Made by a program: the position numbers and the translations under genes. Of a DNA stretch of 64,000 nucleotides, positions 44,619-56,635 are shown one piece after another. Within the stretch, counting starts at the first letter, position 1. Every line of letters starts with the position of its first letter. This stretch comes from Serratia symbiotica (GTDB lineage Bacteria; Pseudomonadota; Gammaproteobacteria; Enterobacterales; Enterobacteriaceae): positions 1 through 64,000 of the forward strand of contig JAAKDF010000008.1 of assembly GCA_011754105.1 (NCBI GenBank). The letters run 5' to 3'. The notes under the pieces were generated by a model. That model made no database searches, was not told where the DNA came from, and saw nothing but the letters and a program-made list of their open reading frames with translations.

Positions 44619-46374
44619 CTGAACCCTCTTTCTTGTTGATTACTAATTCGCTTTTTTCACCAGTGGGCAATGCATCCGGCTTGACGTTCATGGTACGCAA
44701 GACGCCGCCCATAATAGCACCAAACACCGGTGCGGAAATGGCCCCGCCATAATACTTCTCACCTTGCGGGTCATTGATGACCACCACCAGGGCAAAACGT
44801 GGTTGACTTGCTGGCGCGATGCCAGCGGTATAGGCGATATAGCGGCTGATGTATTTGCCATCTGGGCCAACCTTTTTGGCCGTCCCAGTTTTAATGGCGA
44901 TACGGTATCCCTTGATGGCGGCTTTCACCCCACCGCCCCCCGGCAAGGCTACGCTTTCCATCATATGCACTACGGTGCGGACTACAGATTCAGGAAAAAC
45001 GCGTTCGCCAGCGACCGTAGGGTCCACCTTGGTGATCGACAATGGGCGATACACACCCATGCTACCGATCGTTGCATAGACTCGCGCCAACTGTAACGGC
45101 GTTACCATTAGCCCGTAGCCAAAAGAGAAGGTGGCCCTTTCGATGTCAGACCACCGTTGTCTTTTAGGGTATATGCCACTGCTTTCTCCAACCAACCCCA
45201 AATTGGTCGCCTTTCCTAGCCCAAAACGCAAGTAAGTATCTACTAACGCTGAGGACGGCATTGCTAACGCCAGCTTGGAAACGCCAACGTTACTCGACTT
45301 CTGCAAGATCCCGGTTATCGACAGTTCCTCATAGCGTGCTACGTCTTTGATATCATGGCCCTGAATGCGGTAAGGGAGGGTATTCATTAGGCTATTTTCT
45401 TTCACCACACCGTGCTGCAACGCGGTCATCACTACCATCGGCTTTACGGTAGAACCAGGCTCAAAAACATCGGTTATAGCACGGTTACGCATAGTGTCTT
45501 GCAGCATATCAGCCTTGTTGTTCGGATTATAGGATGGGCGGTTAGTCATCGCTAGCACTTCACCGGTGTTAACGTCAATCAGCACAGCGGTGCCGGATTG
45601 TGCCTTGTTTAAGGCCACAGCATTGTTTAGTTCACGATACACCAGCGCCTGTAGGCGCTCATCGATGCTCAACACTAGATTATGCGCCGCCTGGCTATCT
45701 ACCGAGGAGATATCTTCGATCACCCGTCCATAGCGGTCTTTACGCACGGTTCTTTCGCCAGGTTGCCCGGTCAGCCAGCGGTCGAAACTCTTTTCAACAC
45801 CTTCGATACCTTGGCCATCAATGTTGGTCACACCGATAATGTGCGAGGTCACCTGACCAGCCGGATAGTAACGGCGCGATTCATGGCGCAGGAAAATCCC
45901 TGGTAACTTCAGCTTTTGGATGTAATCGCTGACCTCTGGATTAACCTGGCGCGCCAAGTAGACAAAACGCCCTTTCGCGTTAGTGTTAATACGGTTTGAG
46001 AGTTGATCGAGCGTGATATTCAGCGTGTCGGACAGCGCCATCCAGCGGCTATCTAGGGTAATACCACCGCGCGCGTTCAGCTCTTTTGGATCTGCCCAAA
46101 TGGCGTTGACCGGTACACTCACCGCCAATGGGCGACCAGCGCGATCGCTGATTATGCCGCGTGCAGTTGGCACTTCCTGCACCCGGATCGAACGTAGATC
46201 ACCTTCTTTTACCAGGCGATCCGGGTTGATGACCTGCAAATAAGCCATGCGCAGCATCAATCCCAGCAGCACCAATAAAATACAGCCGCACAGCAACGCA
46301 AAACGCCAGCTGACAAAGCTGGCCTGATCTTCTTGGCGTTTCAACTTCAACTTACCGGAGATAGAGGCTTTCAT
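44605..46374 (-). CDS. ftsI: septal transpeptidase FtsI (PBP3)
   Basis: Crosslinks septal peptidoglycan with FtsW. The protein has 589 residues. A single membrane helix lies at about residues 25-43. The pedestal domain follows, then the active-site serine in EPGSTVKPM (Ser308), SSN in [11 protein letters not shown] and KTG in [10 protein letters not shown]. All three penicillin-binding motifs are intact. It follows ftsL by 41 bp. The C-terminal tail ([18 protein letters not shown]) is typical for the family. Confidence 0.98.
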   Translation of the reverse strand: MKASISGKLKLKRQEDQASFVSWRFALLCGCILLVLLGLMLRMAYLQVINPDRLVKEGDLRSIRVQEVPTARGIISDRAGRPLAVSVPVNAIWADPKELNARGGITLDSRWMALSDTLNITLDQLSNRINTNAKGRFVYLARQVNPEVSDYIQKLKLPGIFLRHESRRYYPAGQVTSHIIGVTNIDGQGIEGVEKSFDRWLTGQPGERTVRKDRYGRVIEDISSVDSQAAHNLVLSIDERLQALVYRELNNAVALNKAQSGTAVLIDVNTGEVLAMTNRPSYNPNNKADMLQDTMRNRAITDVFEPGSTVKPMVVMTALQHGVVKENSLMNTLPYRIQGHDIKDVARYEELSITGILQKSSNVGVSKLALAMPSSALVDTYLRFGLGKATNLGLVGESSGIYPKRQRWSDIERATFSFGYGLMVTPLQLARVYATIGSMGVYRPLSITKVDPTVAGERVFPESVVRTVVHMMESVALPGGGGVKAAIKGYRIAIKTGTAKKVGPDGKYISRYIAYTAGIAPASQPRFALVVVINDPQGEKYYGGAISAPVFGAIMGGVLRTMNVKPDALPTGEKSELVINKKEGSGGRS

Positions 46375-46415
46375 GCGTTTCCTTCTCTACTTTATCGGTA
46401 TTTTGGTTAAAATCT

Positions 46416-46736
46416 TCATTGTTTAATTAAAAGTTTTTCCTGTGATAGATCAACATGTTGCATCTTCAATTTTTCAGTAGCAATACGTTCAACCCGTCTG
46501 TGAGCGCCGAGAGCATTCTCTTCTAAAATCAGGTTACGCCACTCGATATCCAATGCGTCACGCTCTAACACCAACTTCTCGCGCTCGACAGTTAGCAGGC
46601 GGGTACGGTGCACAGTGGCCACCATAAAAATGGCGGAAGCCAGTACCGAAACCAGTAAAATCAGTGGGATCTTGGCATTACGCAGCAGGTCGTCGCAAAT
46701 CACCTCGACCAGTCCGAGACGTTGGTTACCGATCAC
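46416..46736 (-). CDS. ftsL: divisome protein FtsL
   Basis: Small bitopic protein of the FtsQLB complex. The protein has 106 residues (E. coli 121; the short cytoplasmic part fits Serratia-type FtsL). A membrane helix lies at about residues 23-43. A leucine-zipper coiled coil follows in [23 protein letters not shown], cut at IEW, with [15 protein letters not shown] after it. It overlaps the end of rsmH by 4 bp. Intact. Confidence 0.95.
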   Translation of the reverse strand: MIGNQRLGLVEVICDDLLRNAKIPLILLVSVLASAIFMVATVHRTRLLTVEREKLVLERDALDIEWRNLILEENALGAHRRVERIATEKLKMQHVDLSQEKLLIKQ

Positions 46737-47677
46737 GACGCCAGTACCCTCTGTGCAATACGCAGCACCGAGCTACGCGCACGCCGGTTGCCAGCCACTT
46801 CATCTTTCAAAGGCATCATTTTATCCAGCGCTTTCAGCTTGCGCCCCCCCATGCTGCGTAGTTGCTCTTCGGTAAGCGGTATACCCGCTGGCACCAGCGC
46901 GCCACGGCTATGGTGGCGTATAAAACGTTTCACGATACGGTCTTCTAACGAATGAAAGCTAATAATCGACAAGCGGCCCTGGGGAGCCAATACCTCTAGT
47001 GTGCCATTAAGCGCACGTTCGATTTCTTCTAATTCGCTGTTGATATAGATGCGAATTGCCTGGAAGCTGCGCGTTGCCGGATGTTTGTGTTTCTCGCGGA
47101 TTGGACTAGCACTAGCGATCAGATCAGCCAGTTGCTTGGTGCGGGTCATTGGCTCCACGCGGTTTCTTTCCACGATGGCACGCGAAATGCGCTTGGCGAA
47201 ACGCTCTTCACCAAAAGTTTTCAGAGCCCAGGTGATGTCGTCGGCCTCTGCTTTCATTAACCATTCAGCGGCAGATAGCCCTGTGGATGGGTCCATACGC
47301 ATATCCAGCGGCCCATCATGCTTAAAGGAAAAACCGCGTTCCGCATCGTCCAACTGCGGTGAAGAAACGCCCAGGTCAAGCAGGACGCCATCGATTTTCC
47401 CTAGCAGTTCGCGTTCCCGCACATAGTGTGATAAAGCAGAAAAGGGGCCGTGTACGATGGTAAAACGAGGATCATCAATAGATTTAGCGGCTGCAATAGC
47501 ATGAGGGTCGCGGTCAATTGCCAGCAGGCGTCCTTCCTGTCCCAATTGGGACAAGATCAGACGAGAATGACCGCCACGCCCAAAAGTACCGTCGATGTAT
47601 ATGCCATTACGGTTAATATTGAGGCCGTTAACCGCCTCATCCAACAGTACGGCGACGTGTTTATAGTTTTTTAACAT
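46733..47677 (-). CDS. rsmH: 16S rRNA m4C1402 methyltransferase RsmH (MraW)
   Basis: N4-methylates C1402 in the ribosomal decoding centre. The protein has about 314 residues from [16 protein letters not shown]. The SAM motif is [11 protein letters not shown] and conserved stretches include [20 protein letters not shown] and [12 protein letters not shown]. The frame is open upstream to 47713, but those 12 codons are the frameshifted tail of mraZ, so I use the ATG at 47677, which matches the family. It is now effectively the first working gene of the dcw transcript. Confidence 0.97.
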   Translation of the reverse strand: MLKNYKHVAVLLDEAVNGLNINRNGIYIDGTFGRGGHSRLILSQLGQEGRLLAIDRDPHAIAAAKSIDDPRFTIVHGPFSALSHYVRERELLGKIDGVLLDLGVSSPQLDDAERGFSFKHDGPLDMRMDPSTGLSAAEWLMKAEADDITWALKTFGEERFAKRISRAIVERNRVEPMTRTKQLADLIASASPIREKHKHPATRSFQAIRIYINSELEEIERALNGTLEVLAPQGRLSIISFHSLEDRIVKRFIRHHSRGALVPAGIPLTEEQLRSMGGRKLKALDKMMPLKDEVAGNRRARSSVLRIAQRVLAS

Positions 47678-47679
47678 GT

Positions 47680-48091
47680 TTATAGCGACAAAGTCCTGTA
47701 GCCACTCAGACAAAGGTTCCTGAGGCGACTGTTTAGCATCGATATCATCCTTGACTTATTGATACAAAGTCTATTTATCCCACAGTTCAAACTTGTTCAA
47801 CTGCCTGAACAGCTGCACTTCTTTAGTAAGTGCAGCTGTTCAGGCAGTGTATTAGCTAGTGGCTAACAGCAACAGACAAGCGCTATCCATCTGACACTCA
47901 CTGATATGCTCCAACAGCAAAAGCTGAACACGGCGCAAGGCGGGATTCGTACTCGACAGACGGGATAGTGTTTATTTAATAACTTCCCATTCAGGTAAAT
48001 GGTAAAGCTGCAAGCAGGGATGGCAGAGGTCAATGGTACACACCATTTGGCCTTGCGACTTCTCGTGTAGCGAATCCCGATATCGGGTAGG
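47680..48091 (-). pseudogene. mraZ: broken transcriptional regulator MraZ
   Basis: MraZ represses the dcw promoter in E. coli. The sequence begins directly at codons for [22 protein letters not shown], so the first roughly 17 residues and the leader are deleted. A stop follows WEVIK. Later parts ([28 protein letters not shown]) are recognisable, then more stops. A perfect 20 bp palindrome sits at 47801-47847. A one-base insertion in the last codons (DLSL, stop) makes the tail run in frame into rsmH. Clearly dead. Confidence 0.93.
47801..47847. repeat. perfect 20 bp palindrome inside mraZ pseudogene
   Basis: CTGCCTGAACAGCTGCACTT (47801-47820) is inverted exactly at 47828-47847 with a 7-base loop. 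Both arms lie within former mraZ codons around LTKEV, where the ancestral sequence was probably only partly self-complementary. Confidence 0.92.
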
Positions 48092-48096
48092 AATAC

Positions 48097-48126
48097 AGTT
48101 TACGGAGGGTATGAAAAGCTTGTCAA
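48097..48126 (-). promoter_or_regulatory. mra promoter (Pmra) driving the dcw cluster
   Basis: On the minus strand TTGACA (48121-48126) and TAAACT (48097-48102) are spaced 18 bp, a strong sigma70 promoter just before the mraZ relic. The position matches Pmra of E. coli. No TGGGN-type repeats, the MraZ operator known from E. coli, remain downstream of the -10 box. Confidence 0.8.
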
Positions 48127-48472
48127 GACAGAGCAGCAGCGCTTTGGAATATTTCTCTGGTTAACTCGTAAAATGAACGTTATTTATCCGGCAATTAAAA
48201 AATTAACACCATGATTAGCGGAGATAATTTACTTAGGGAAAGAATCAAATTAAACATTTGACGCATTGATGGTTAATTAATTTATTACTGCTTTCTACAA
48301 TCGATATCTCTTTTTTAACTCAGCAGCGCATGGCTGTCTTCCATCGTAGCCCGCGCCAACCAAGGCTCAAGGTGGCACGTTACATGCAGCAGAATAGAAC
48401 ATCAGCCGCTGGATTAATAACGTTAAACAAAATGTTGTCCGCACTCTTTTACATCAGTTGTAAACCTTTATG
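48127..48472. other. non-coding region between Pmra and IS copy 4
   Basis: 346 bp, AT-rich, without any recognisable gene. In E. coli cra (fruR) lies upstream of mraZ; I could not identify it here. The stretch ends at the insertion-sequence border. Confidence 0.4.
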
Positions 48473-49446
48473 GGCGTTGTTGAATAAATCGGATTTGGAA
48501 AGAGTCCCCTGAATGGGCATTTTTCAGGCACCGCGTACAATTTCTTGCATACCGGCTAGCGTCATCTTGCGCATCGAAATCTCGCAGCAACAGCTGACTA
48601 CCAAATAGCTGTTTTTCTCTGTACACCGCTGTTTCGGCTATACGTCGGTGATAGCATGTCATACTTTTCCTCCGTGTGTTGTCTCCGGTAATGGCGCTGG
48701 TTCGCTACCGCTTGATTTCAGTCTGCATAGTCTGCCGACCAATAACGGGCTCTGCTTATGGGCGGTATTAACGCCCTTATCTTCTTGCGCCTTAACTCAT
48801 CATGACTTACTCGCCTATCGAAAGCCATATCCGCCGAGGCGACTTTGATTTTACGGTACTGCTGGCGGATAAGACCTGGGAAGGCTTCCTTATCCTTGAC
48901 ATTGCTCAAGGAAAGGTCAGCACAGATAATTTTATGTGTTTCTGTATCTACGGCTAAATGACGTTTAAGCCAGAGCCGCCGTTTTTCCTGACCGTGTTTT
49001 GTAGCAAGGTGCGCAATTTCACCCGGCGTTGGGGTCTTAAACGGGACATTGACGGACTGCACCCGCTTACTTATGCAGGTGTAGTCCAAGCAGTTTAACG
49101 GCACTTTCATCAGTATGAAAATGGAGTTGATGAAGCCCTGGAGGGCGCGAAGTGTTAGGCCGAAAATCCATTTTAACATCAATACGCTGGTCATGGCCAT
49201 GCCATATTGGAATAATGTTGTGGGCAACCATGCAGAGAAGATTTTGCCTCGCAGTACCAGGAGTAAAGTACCGTTTTATCCACCCAGAAAGTGAGTTAAC
49301 CATAAGTGATAAAGGCCTTGTTGTAAGCCTTCTAGTTGATGATCTTAAACTTTTTCTTGGCTACGCAATGTCGCTGTCGATATTTTGACAGAAGGAGAGT
49401 AATTTGATCCTCTTGCCGGAAAAATGTTCGATTTATTTAACAACGC
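48473..49446 (-). mobile_element. IS5-family (IS903-like) element, copy 4, full length but dead
   Basis: The only copy here with both ends: GGCGTTGTTGAATAAATC (48473-48490) and GATTTATTTAACAACGCT (49429-49446), 974 bp. The transposase runs on the minus strand but is broken; its longest open piece (48718-49227) contains VLMLKWIFGLTLRALQGFI, HLAVDTETHKIICADLSL and a stop soon after ARYWSADYAD. The 9 bp flanks (ACCTTTATG left, TACTAAGCC right) do not match, so there is no visible target duplication. It separates the mraZ/Pmra side from fxsA-groESL. Confidence 0.92.
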
Positions 49447-49592
49447 TTACTAAGCCCATCGTAGTCCAGCATCATATATTGGATAGGAATAAATGACTAA
49501 TCCCCTTATGAAGCTTATAAAATCATGCTTTTCTTGTTCTGTGATCCCTTTCACGGTTATTAACCTGAGTAATAAAAAAAGGTTGTTAGTTG

Positions 49593-49653
49593 AAAAGGGC
49601 GGCTATACAAGCCTAATTGTATTAATTGGGCTTGTATAGCCGCCCTTTTCGCG
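49593..49653 (+). terminator. strong terminator upstream of fxsA
   Basis: AAAAGGGCGGCTATACAAGCC-type arm at 49593-49613 is inverted exactly at 49629-49649 (21 bp). Runs of A before and T after suggest it acts in both directions. In E. coli aspA precedes fxsA, so this may be the orphan aspA terminator. The 49447-49592 stretch holds no recognisable gene. Confidence 0.8.
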
Positions 49654-49700
49654 TAGGCACCTCAGAGCGGATGTACTCTATTTATAGATAGGAGAACCAG

Positions 49701-50192
49701 GTGCGCTGGTTACCAACACTGTTAATATTTCTGCTGGCTTATATAGAAATAACCTTATTTATCAAAATTTCTGATGTACTTGGTGTGGCTTTTACCTTGT
49801 TGCTGGTAATTTTCACCTCTTGCATTGGCATTTCGCTGATACGCAACCAAGGTACGAGAACCTTCGTACAAATACAGCAAAACTTGTCTACTAGTGAAAG
49901 CACAGAGGTGGAAATAGTGAGAAATGTCTCGCTGATGATTGCTGGATTCTTGTTGATGATCCCAGGGTTTTTTACCGATTTTCTCGGCCTGCTATTGCTG
50001 CTGCCACCGGTACAGAAATTACTGACGCTCAGGCTGATGCCACATTTATCCGTTTACCGTTTTGTCGGTTTGGAGTCTGGTGGTAACGCCGCCACTGGCA
50101 ACACCTTTGACGGCGAATTCCAGTGCAAAGACAACGAGCGTTATATGCTGGAGCAGAGGACAGATAATCAGGACAAGCATAATGATTGCTAA
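49701..50192 (+). CDS. fxsA: FxsA-family membrane protein
   Basis: Small inner-membrane protein; in E. coli its overproduction relieves F-plasmid exclusion of phage T7, but its cellular role is unknown. The protein has 163 residues. Hydrophobic segments lie at about 4-22, 26-47 and 73-99, with the family motifs FTSCIGISLIRNQG and LMIPGFFTDFLGLLLLLPPVQ. A polar tail contains NTFDGEFQCKD. The start has GGAG upstream. It lies just before groES, as in E. coli. Confidence 0.93.
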   Translation: MRWLPTLLIFLLAYIEITLFIKISDVLGVAFTLLLVIFTSCIGISLIRNQGTRTFVQIQQNLSTSESTEVEIVRNVSLMIAGFLLMIPGFFTDFLGLLLLLPPVQKLLTLRLMPHLSVYRFVGLESGGNAATGNTFDGEFQCKDNERYMLEQRTDNQDKHNDC

Positions 50193-50268
50193 AAAATGCG
50201 GCTTAAACCGCGTTTTTTGTTTCAGTTGCTAAGGATGATCCTTAAAAGTGAAAATTTTTTTGATCGAC

Positions 50269-50298
50269 CCCTTGAAGGGGGATGGAATGCCCCCATCT
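50269..50298 (+). promoter_or_regulatory. heat-shock (sigma32) promoter of groESL
   Basis: CTTGAA within CCCCTTGAAG (50268-50277) and CCCCATCT (50291-50298), spaced 14 bp between core boxes, match the sigma32 consensus and closely resemble the E. coli groE promoter. Confidence 0.85.
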
Positions 50299-50385
50299 CA
50301 AATACTACGTTGCCGGTGATAACAATAAACCCGGTAAATAACCCTAGATCCGATAGAAACCTTCTTACTTACAGGAGAGCGTTCA

Positions 50386-50679
50386 ATGAGTATTCGTCCA
50401 TTGCATGACCGTGTTATCGTCAAGCGCAAAGAAGTTGAGTCAAAATCTGCTGGCGGCATTGTTCTGACTGGCTCTGCGGCGGGTAAATCTACTCGTGGTG
50501 AAGTGGTTGCAGTTGGGAAAGGACGTTTGCTGGAAAGTGGTAACATCCAACCATTGGATGTGAAAGTTGGCGATACTGTGATTTTCAATGATGGCTACGG
50601 CGTGAAAGTAGAAAAGATCGACAATCAAGACGTGTTAATCATGTCCGAAAGCGACATTCTGGCAATTGTTGAAGCGTAA
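50386..50679 (+). CDS. groES: co-chaperonin GroES
   Basis: Heptameric lid of the GroEL chamber. The protein has 97 residues, the family length. The N-terminal [15 protein letters not shown] is typical. The mobile loop [15 protein letters not shown] contains the Ile-Val-Leu that contacts GroEL. It is preceded by AGGAGA and followed by groEL after 44 bp, under the sigma32 promoter. Confidence 0.98.
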   Translation: MSIRPLHDRVIVKRKEVESKSAGGIVLTGSAAGKSTRGEVVAVGKGRLLESGNIQPLDVKVGDTVIFNDGYGVKVEKIDNQDVLIMSESDILAIVEA

Positions 50680-50711
50680 TTACGCTTTATCTTCTGAACT
50701 GAACGAGTTGA

Positions 50712-52379
<1,668 letters not shown>

Positions 52380-52407
52380 CTATCCACCACTCTTGCGTGT
52401 GCTATGA

Positions 52408-52495
52408 AACCCCGGTTAACCGTGAAACTTGCCGGGGTTAAATAAAATAGTCACCGTACCCGGTCAGCAGTATAACTGACCGGGTACTTTTCTTT
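52408..52495 (+). terminator. double hairpin terminator after groEL
   Basis: AACCCCGG (52408-52415) pairs with CCGGGGTT (52432-52439). A second, stronger stem GTACCCGGTCAG (52456-52467) pairs with 52476-52487 and is followed by TTTTCTTTC, so the second is the likely intrinsic terminator. Confidence 0.8.
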
Positions 52496-52639
52496 CTGCG
52501 GGGCATCATACAGAAATGTTCTGCTCATTAGCTGGTAAACTAGAAACCCATAAAGGGTCACTTAAGGCGTCGGTCAAAAGTAGAGGCAACAGATGCTTAG
52601 GGCACAGCAACGTTCAAAAATTTTTATTAATTTTCAACA

Positions 52640-52820
52640 TGAATAGCAAACCGGCGGCGTAATGCCAGTTACTTCGCGAATTGGTGACGGGGTGCTCAGA
52701 GCAATTGGCTGTTCAGCAACGGCGATGAAGGTAACTGAATGCGCGGTGCAGCTAACGATCTGCATAATAAGGAAGCGGCCATGGGGGTCAATATAATCTA
52801 CGTTGCCAAAATAGCCAGAT
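52640..52820 (+). pseudogene. yjeI: relic of YjeI-like lipoprotein (DUF4156)
   Basis: In one frame with stops one reads CQLLRELVTG, then QSNWLFSNGDEGN, a stop, MRGAANDLHNKEAAMGVNIIYV. This corresponds to the conserved core of the small lipoprotein that follows groEL in E. coli. The signal peptide is not readable and the 3' end is cut by the insertion-sequence remnant at about 52826. Confidence 0.75.
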
Positions 52821-52825
52821 CCAAA

Positions 52826-53153
52826 AAACTGCTGACGAAGCCCTAGAGGGCGCGAAGTGTCAGGCCGAAAATTCGTTTCAGCATTAATACGCTGGTCATT
52901 GACCTATCGGAATAATGTTGTGGGCGACTACGCAGAGAAGGTAGAGAAGTTTTTACCTCGCATTACCAAGCGTTAATTGCTATTTCATCCACCCAGAAAG
53001 TGAGTTAACCCCAAGTGATAAAGGCCTTGTTTTAAGCAAACAAGTTGGTGATCTTAAAATTTTGCTTGGCCACGCAATGTCACTGTCGCTATTTTGACAG
53101 AAGGAGAGTGATCTGACCATCGTGCCGGCAAAATGTTCAATTTATTCAACAAG
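52826..53153 (-). mobile_element. IS5-family (IS903-like) remnant, copy 5
   Basis: The 5' third of the element on the minus strand. It ends at the terminal repeat region TTCAATTTATTCAACAAGG (about 53137-53153) and stops inside the transposase around the ALQGFVDS codons. Stops and indels abound. It lies between the yjeI relic and the mscL-trkA block. Between 53154 and 53310 I see no gene. Confidence 0.85.
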
Positions 53154-53310
53154 GACTCTGACGTCTTTTATGTCGGGAGATAAGTACTATGATCAGCATT
53201 ACTCAGTACGGTTTTGAGGGTTTGTGATGTTTGGTAATTGATAATATCCCTCAAACCGGAGTGAGTTCCTTCAGTGAACTACTATTTAGCGCAGGTATTT
53301 ATTCTATCTT

Positions 53311-53724
53311 CTACAGTTTTGGTTGTTGTTGGATCAGAAAATCACGAATTTCAGTAAGCAGTTTTTCTTCTGCGGTTGGTACTGGCTGGGTAACAGGTTT
53401 TTCTTCCTGCTTACGACGCGCTTTATTCATTAATTTAATCGCTACAAAAATAGCGAAAGCAACAATAACGAAATCGAAAATAGTCTGAATAAATAAACCA
53501 TAGTTAATCACTAAAGCAGGAACAGTGCCTTGAGTTTCGCGTAATTCCAAATAGAATTGTTTGAAATCAACACTACCGATCAGTAAGCCCAGTAGTGGCA
53601 TGATGATATCTGCCACCAAAGATGAAACGATCTTGCCAAACGCCGCACTAATAATAACACCCACCGCTAGATCAACCACATTGCCACGCATGGCAAATTC
53701 ACGGAACTCTTTCAACAAACTCAT
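53311..53724 (-). CDS. mscL: large-conductance mechanosensitive channel MscL
   Basis: Osmotic emergency valve of the inner membrane. The protein has 137 residues (E. coli 136). The N-terminal [34 protein letters not shown] helix (here with ISAAFG), the second helix ([20 protein letters not shown]) and the cytoplasmic [10 protein letters not shown] bundle helix are all present. It lies downstream of trkA, as in E. coli. Confidence 0.97.
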   Translation of the reverse strand: MSLLKEFREFAMRGNVVDLAVGVIISAAFGKIVSSLVADIIMPLLGLLIGSVDFKQFYLELRETQGTVPALVINYGLFIQTIFDFVIVAFAIFVAIKLMNKARRKQEEKPVTQPVPTAEEKLLTEIRDFLIQQQPKL

Positions 53725-53794
53725 AGATCACACCACTTGCAGAAATTAATAACTCAAGTTTAACAAAGTACTTCCCTTTATTCATTTATGGAGG

Positions 53795-53837
53795 ACAGAT
53801 ATTCTTTCTCTTCCTTAAGCAGAGAAAGAATATCTGT
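53795..53837. terminator. hairpin between trkA and mscL
   Basis: ACAGATATTCTTTCTC (53795-53810) is inverted exactly at 53822-53837. It lies right after trkA on the minus strand and may end or attenuate its transcript before mscL. Confidence 0.6.
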
Positions 53838-53850
53838 TAATAGATTTGTT

Positions 53851-55227
53851 CTACAGGAAGAATTGACTTGGCTGAAATAGCCGCTCTACATCAGGGACGA
53901 ATTTTTTGTCGGTAATAAACATAATAACGTGATCGCCATGCTTAATATTGCTGTTGCGGTTAGCGATAATAACGTCATCACCGCGCACGATGGCACCGAT
54001 TGTGGTGCCTGGTGGCAGTTTAATCTCTGCCACGATCCGACCAACCACTTTCGAGGTACATTTATCACCGTAGGCGATGGCTTCAATCGCTTCGGCTACA
54101 CCGCGGCGTAATGAAGAAACACTGATAATATCTGCTTTGCGTACGTGACCCAAAAATGCTGAAATCGTTGCCTGCTTTAGCGAAATAGCGATATCAATCA
54201 CGCTTCCCTGTACTAGATCAACATAGGCACGGCGCTGGATTAACACAATTACTTTCTTGGCACCCATCCGCTTTGCCAGCATGGCAGACATAATATTGGC
54301 TTCATCGTTGTTGGTGATAGCGATAAATACGTCGACCTGATCGACATGTTCTTCTGCTAGTAGTTCCTGATCAGAGGCATCACCATAAAACACGGTAGTA
54401 TCATGAAGCTGCTCGGCCAGTTCGGTGGCACGTTGCTGATTACGCTCAATCAGCTTTACGCTGTAAGACTTCTCTAGCCGCTGAGCCAGCCCAGCACCAA
54501 CATTGCCACCACCGACGATCATGATGCGTTTATAGGGTTTTTCCAACCGTTGCAGTTCGCTCATTACGGCACGGATATGCTGCGAAGCGGCGACAAAAAA
54601 CACCTCATCCTCAGCTTCAATAATAGTTGAACCTTGTGGATGAATTAGTCTTTCCTGCCGGAAAATGGCGGCGATACGGGTATCTATGTGTGGCATATGC
54701 TCGCGCATTGAGGATAACGCATTACCTACCAGCGGCCCACCATAGTAGGCTTTTACTGCCACAATGCTGATCTTGCCTTCCGCAAAGTTAACCACTTGCA
54801 GTGCGCCGGGGTATTCGATGAGCTTGTAAATGTAATCGATAACTAGCTGTTCCGGTGAAATCAGGTGGTCAATCGGCACCGCTGCCGGTTGGAATAGCTT
54901 CTCTGACTCGCAAATGTAGTCTGGCGCACGTATACGGGCAATACGATTGGGGGTATTAAACAGAGAATAGGCGATCTGGCAGGCGACCATATTAGTTTCG
55001 TCAGAGTTGGTGACGGCGACCAGCATATCTGCATCTTTGGCACCGGCTTCGCGTAGTACACGCGGATGAGAACCGTGCCCCTGCACAACTCGTAGGTCAA
55101 ATTTATCCTGTAATTGCCGTAGGAGACCAGAATTAGTATCAACGACGGTGATATCGTTATTTTCGCCTACCAAGTTTTCTGCAAGCGTATCGCCAACTTG
55201 GCCTGCACCAAGAATAATTATTTTCAT
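53851..55227 (-). CDS. trkA: potassium uptake regulatory protein TrkA
   Basis: Peripheral NAD-binding subunit gating the TrkH/TrkG potassium channels. The protein has 458 residues, the E. coli length. Two RCK units are seen: Rossmann loops [16 protein letters not shown] at the N-terminus and [15 protein letters not shown] near residue 235, each followed by a TrkA-C domain. Intact. It lies after the dead rsmB. Confidence 0.97.
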   Translation of the reverse strand: MKIIILGAGQVGDTLAENLVGENNDITVVDTNSGLLRQLQDKFDLRVVQGHGSHPRVLREAGAKDADMLVAVTNSDETNMVACQIAYSLFNTPNRIARIRAPDYICESEKLFQPAAVPIDHLISPEQLVIDYIYKLIEYPGALQVVNFAEGKISIVAVKAYYGGPLVGNALSSMREHMPHIDTRIAAIFRQERLIHPQGSTIIEAEDEVFFVAASQHIRAVMSELQRLEKPYKRIMIVGGGNVGAGLAQRLEKSYSVKLIERNQQRATELAEQLHDTTVFYGDASDQELLAEEHVDQVDVFIAITNNDEANIMSAMLAKRMGAKKVIVLIQRRAYVDLVQGSVIDIAISLKQATISAFLGHVRKADIISVSSLRRGVAEAIEAIAYGDKCTSKVVGRIVAEIKLPPGTTIGAIVRGDDVIIANRNSNIKHGDHVIMFITDKKFVPDVERLFQPSQFFL

Positions 55228-55282
55228 TTGGTTTCCTGCTTCACACTAAAAGATTTAGGGGGCTAGGGTATGCCCTGAAGAA

Positions 55283-56574
55283 TTATATTCTAATCAGCTT
55301 AGCGTAAAAGAAGCCATCAGCATTCTTGGGATATTGAAGATTCTGTCGGCTCGGCTGATCCAGGCTACCGGTTTTGCCCACCCTGGCGTCGTAATGGTGT
55401 TGCAGGAAGGCGGCGATTTGTTCGCTATTTTCTTCAGGCAGGATCGAGCAAGTGGCGTAGATAATCACACCGCCGGATTTCAAATATGGCCATATCGACG
55501 CCAGCATTTTCGCCTGTAGACCAGCTAACTCTGCGATATCACGGTCACGACGTAGCTATTTTATATCGGGAGGCCAACGAACAATGCCCCTGGCCTAGCA
55601 AGGAGCATCAAGTAAAATGCGATCAAACTGTTTGTTGCCGCACCACTATTGCGGTGTGCAGCCATCGCCAAGTTTTACCTCGGCATGCAAGTGCCAGGCA
55701 CTGGATGTTCTCTTTGACACGAGTGAGCCGGTGATCATCGATGTCAATGGCCATCACCTGTGCCTTAGGCGCAAATTCTAGAATATGGGTGGTTTTGCCA
55801 CTAGGAGCCGCGCATAGGTCTAAGATTTATTCACCTGTCTTGTGGATCGAGCAGAGCAATACAGCCCTGCTCCGAAGCATCCTGTATTGTAACCCAGCCA
55901 TCGGTAAAGCCAGGCAGAGGGCTCACAGCGTACGGTGTTAGAAAACGTAGTATGTCAGTATATTGATCGTGAGGTTCGGCGACTATGCCGATCTGGATTA
56001 TTAGTTGCAGGTATGCTTCGCGGGTGTGATGCAGACAGTTGAAGCGCAGCCACATTGGAGGTTTCTGGTTATTGGCATCGATAATCTTCTCCCACTACTC
56101 CTGGTAGGCGTGCTGGATACGTTTCAGCAGCCAGCTTGGGTGTAAATAGCGGCAGTTATTATCAGCAGCGTGCTGCATCAGTGCGTCTTGCTGACGCTAG
56201 AACTGGCGTAATATGCCGTTAATCAGCCCTTTAAGTGGAGGACGTTTAAGCGCTACTGCACCCCTGCACCATTTCAGCTAGCACCGCGTGCGGTGGGATG
56301 CGAGTATCGATCAGTTGGTAGATGCCAACCATCAGTTAATAGTGAAGTTATGCGCTGTTTGCAGATCCATTGGCTTAGATATCAACTGCTGAATGCACGA
56401 TTCAAGTTGGGGCATCTTGCGTAAGGTACCAAAGCATAGTTCCTATAAAAATTCACGATTCTTATCATTGATGGTACTTATCATTGCTGGCAGGATAGTG
56501 CTGAGCGACTGACCTTGATCCAGTACCTGGCCGATAGCTTTGTCAGCATGACTGAGGAGATTGTAATTTTTTAT
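55283..56574 (-). pseudogene. rsmB: broken 16S rRNA m5C967 methyltransferase RsmB (Sun)
   Basis: The former start is ATA at 56574 (reading [23 protein letters not shown]), where ATG is expected. A stop follows KNREFL. Later pieces in other frames include [20 protein letters not shown] and the C-terminal [25 protein letters not shown] with the catalytic Cys of the TCS motif, ending FFYAKLIRI. Frameshifts and stops are numerous. The order fmt-rsmB-trkA-mscL is conserved in E. coli. Confidence 0.92.
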
Positions 56575-56635
56575 GATAACGGCCAGTATTAAAAAAGAAA
56601 CAGCCCGGCGATTAATGTCCGGACTATGGAGGAGC

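Noticed and set aside
47678..47713. Apparent N-terminal extension of RsmH
   Set aside because: The codons are the frameshifted tail of mraZ (reading SEWLQD); the family start is the ATG at 47677.
53154..53310. Possible small gene between IS copy 5 and mscL
   Set aside because: The only open frame runs antisense through mscL and resembles nothing.
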